Of a DNA stretch of 5,684 bases, positions 5,252 through 5,684 are shown piece by piece. The stretch covers positions 1-5,684 of the forward strand of contig JACPBJ010000140.1 of NCBI GenBank assembly GCA_016180375.1. Direction: 5' to 3'. How positions within the stretch are numbered: position 1 is the stretch's first letter; each line of letters begins with the position of its first letter. Source of the stretch: Nitrososphaerota archaeon. Its GTDB lineage: Archaea > Thermoproteota > Nitrososphaeria > Nitrososphaerales > UBA57. A program made the translations under genes and the position numbers. The notes beneath the pieces were generated by a model. The model was given only the letters and a program-made list of their open reading frames with translations, was not told the DNA's origin and did no database searches.

Positions 5252-5684
5252 GCATGCGATGCCGCCAGTCGTTTTGACCAGAGCTACTGGTTGAGGTACC
5301 CCATCCACAAAGAGATTGCCGCTGAACGTAAAGCCGGGAGAAGGCAGATTCTGCAATGCCAGATCAGCGCGAAAGCCAGCGCCTACAAGTTTGATGAACA
5401 ATGCGCCATCCGAGTTCCTGAACAACCACGTACCCTCTGTACTAGAATCTATACCAAAATCAGAAGCGGTGAACGTGCCTGTGACTACCCCTTTGACAAC
5501 GCCCTTGTTCTGCCGTAAGGCGGGGCCCGAGGTTATTGTAAAACTCCAATCTCCGCCGGCTTGCGGTGGACGAGTTATGGTACTACCTGAGATAGAGCCG
5601 GATATGTTTTCGCATGGGCTAGCCTCCGCTGTCAGTATCGGGCCTGTAGGCAACACTAGAAACATGAAAGTAACAAAGATGCCA
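5246..5684 (-). CDS. Small secreted protein of unknown function, 5' end outside the window
   Basis: An ATG at 5665 would give 139 residues, but the frame stays open to the window edge and the extra codons (GIFVTF before the Met) are hydrophobic. Together GIFVTFMFLVLPTGPILTAEA reads as the core and cleavage region of a Sec signal peptide, with the charged start beyond the edge. Starting at 5665 would leave no basic N-region, so I take the gene as 5'-truncated. The mature part is about 120 residues, rich in Gly, Ser and Thr with alternating hydrophobic residues (for example WSFTITSG, GVVTGTFTA, LFIKLVGAGF), suggesting an all-beta extracellular domain. Only two cysteines occur, one at each end of the mature domain (SPCEN and IACG-stop), which could close it with a disulfide. 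I do not recognise the family. It reads toward the SRP RNA, 55 bp away on the same strand; that adjacency implies no functional link. Confidence 0.7.
   Translation of the reverse strand, partial: GIFVTFMFLVLPTGPILTAEASPCENISGSISGSTITRPPQAGGDWSFTITSGPALRQNKGVVKGVVTGTFTASDFGIDSSTEGTWLFRNSDGALFIKLVGAGFRADLALQNLPSPGFTFSGNLFVDGVPQPVALVKTTGGIACG

Noticed and set aside
5219..5518. 99-codon plus-strand ORF opposite the secreted-protein gene
   Set aside because: The opposite strand has a signal peptide and a coherent beta-rich protein. This ORF has no recognisable domain and crosses the SRP RNA promoter.

Overview
The window looks like a chromosomal segment from an archaeon of the TACK group, most likely a soil-type thaumarchaeon (Nitrososphaeria). 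Three signs point there. The first is a gene for a CdvA-type cell-division protein: a PRC-barrel, a long coiled coil and a short hydrophobic C-terminal peptide. The second is a roughly 311-nt signal recognition particle (SRP) RNA with the archaeal 5'/3' closing helix and a helix 8 core. The third is an archaeal TATA box centred about 26 nt before the predicted 5' end of that RNA. Several genes have GTG or TTG starts and weak or no Shine-Dalgarno sequences, which fits archaeal mRNAs with little or no leader. The genus-level assignment is inference.

Layout, left to right. The C-terminal part of a calcineurin-like metallophosphoesterase runs in from the left edge (3-521, +). The CdvA-like gene follows on the same strand (587-1369, +). 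Convergent to it, with only 2 bp between the stop codons, is a HAD-superfamily 5'(3')-deoxyribonucleotidase-like gene (1372-1944, -). Next on the minus strand come an alpha/beta hydrolase of the dienelactone-hydrolase type (2135-2782, -) and a membrane-anchored glucose/sorbosone dehydrogenase-type beta-propeller protein (2866-4152, -). A 134-bp divergent intergenic region separates the latter from a plus-strand two-gene cassette. That cassette encodes a small basic nuclease-like protein (4287-4625, TTG start) and a DUF2283 protein (4673-4855), and resembles a toxin-antitoxin pair. Facing it on the minus strand is the SRP RNA (about 5190 to 4880). The last gene is a small secreted protein whose signal peptide runs off the right edge (5246-5684, -).

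The genes do not form one pathway. The window is a patchwork of housekeeping loci (cell division, SRP RNA, nucleotide phosphatase), envelope or exported enzymes (the dehydrogenase-like protein and the small secreted protein) and one accessory cassette next to an RNA gene. The item most worth following is the nuclease-like/DUF2283 cassette, including an open, protein-like N-terminal extension of the DUF2283 frame that has no ordinary start codon. No tRNA, rRNA, CRISPR array, insertion sequence or long repeat was seen.
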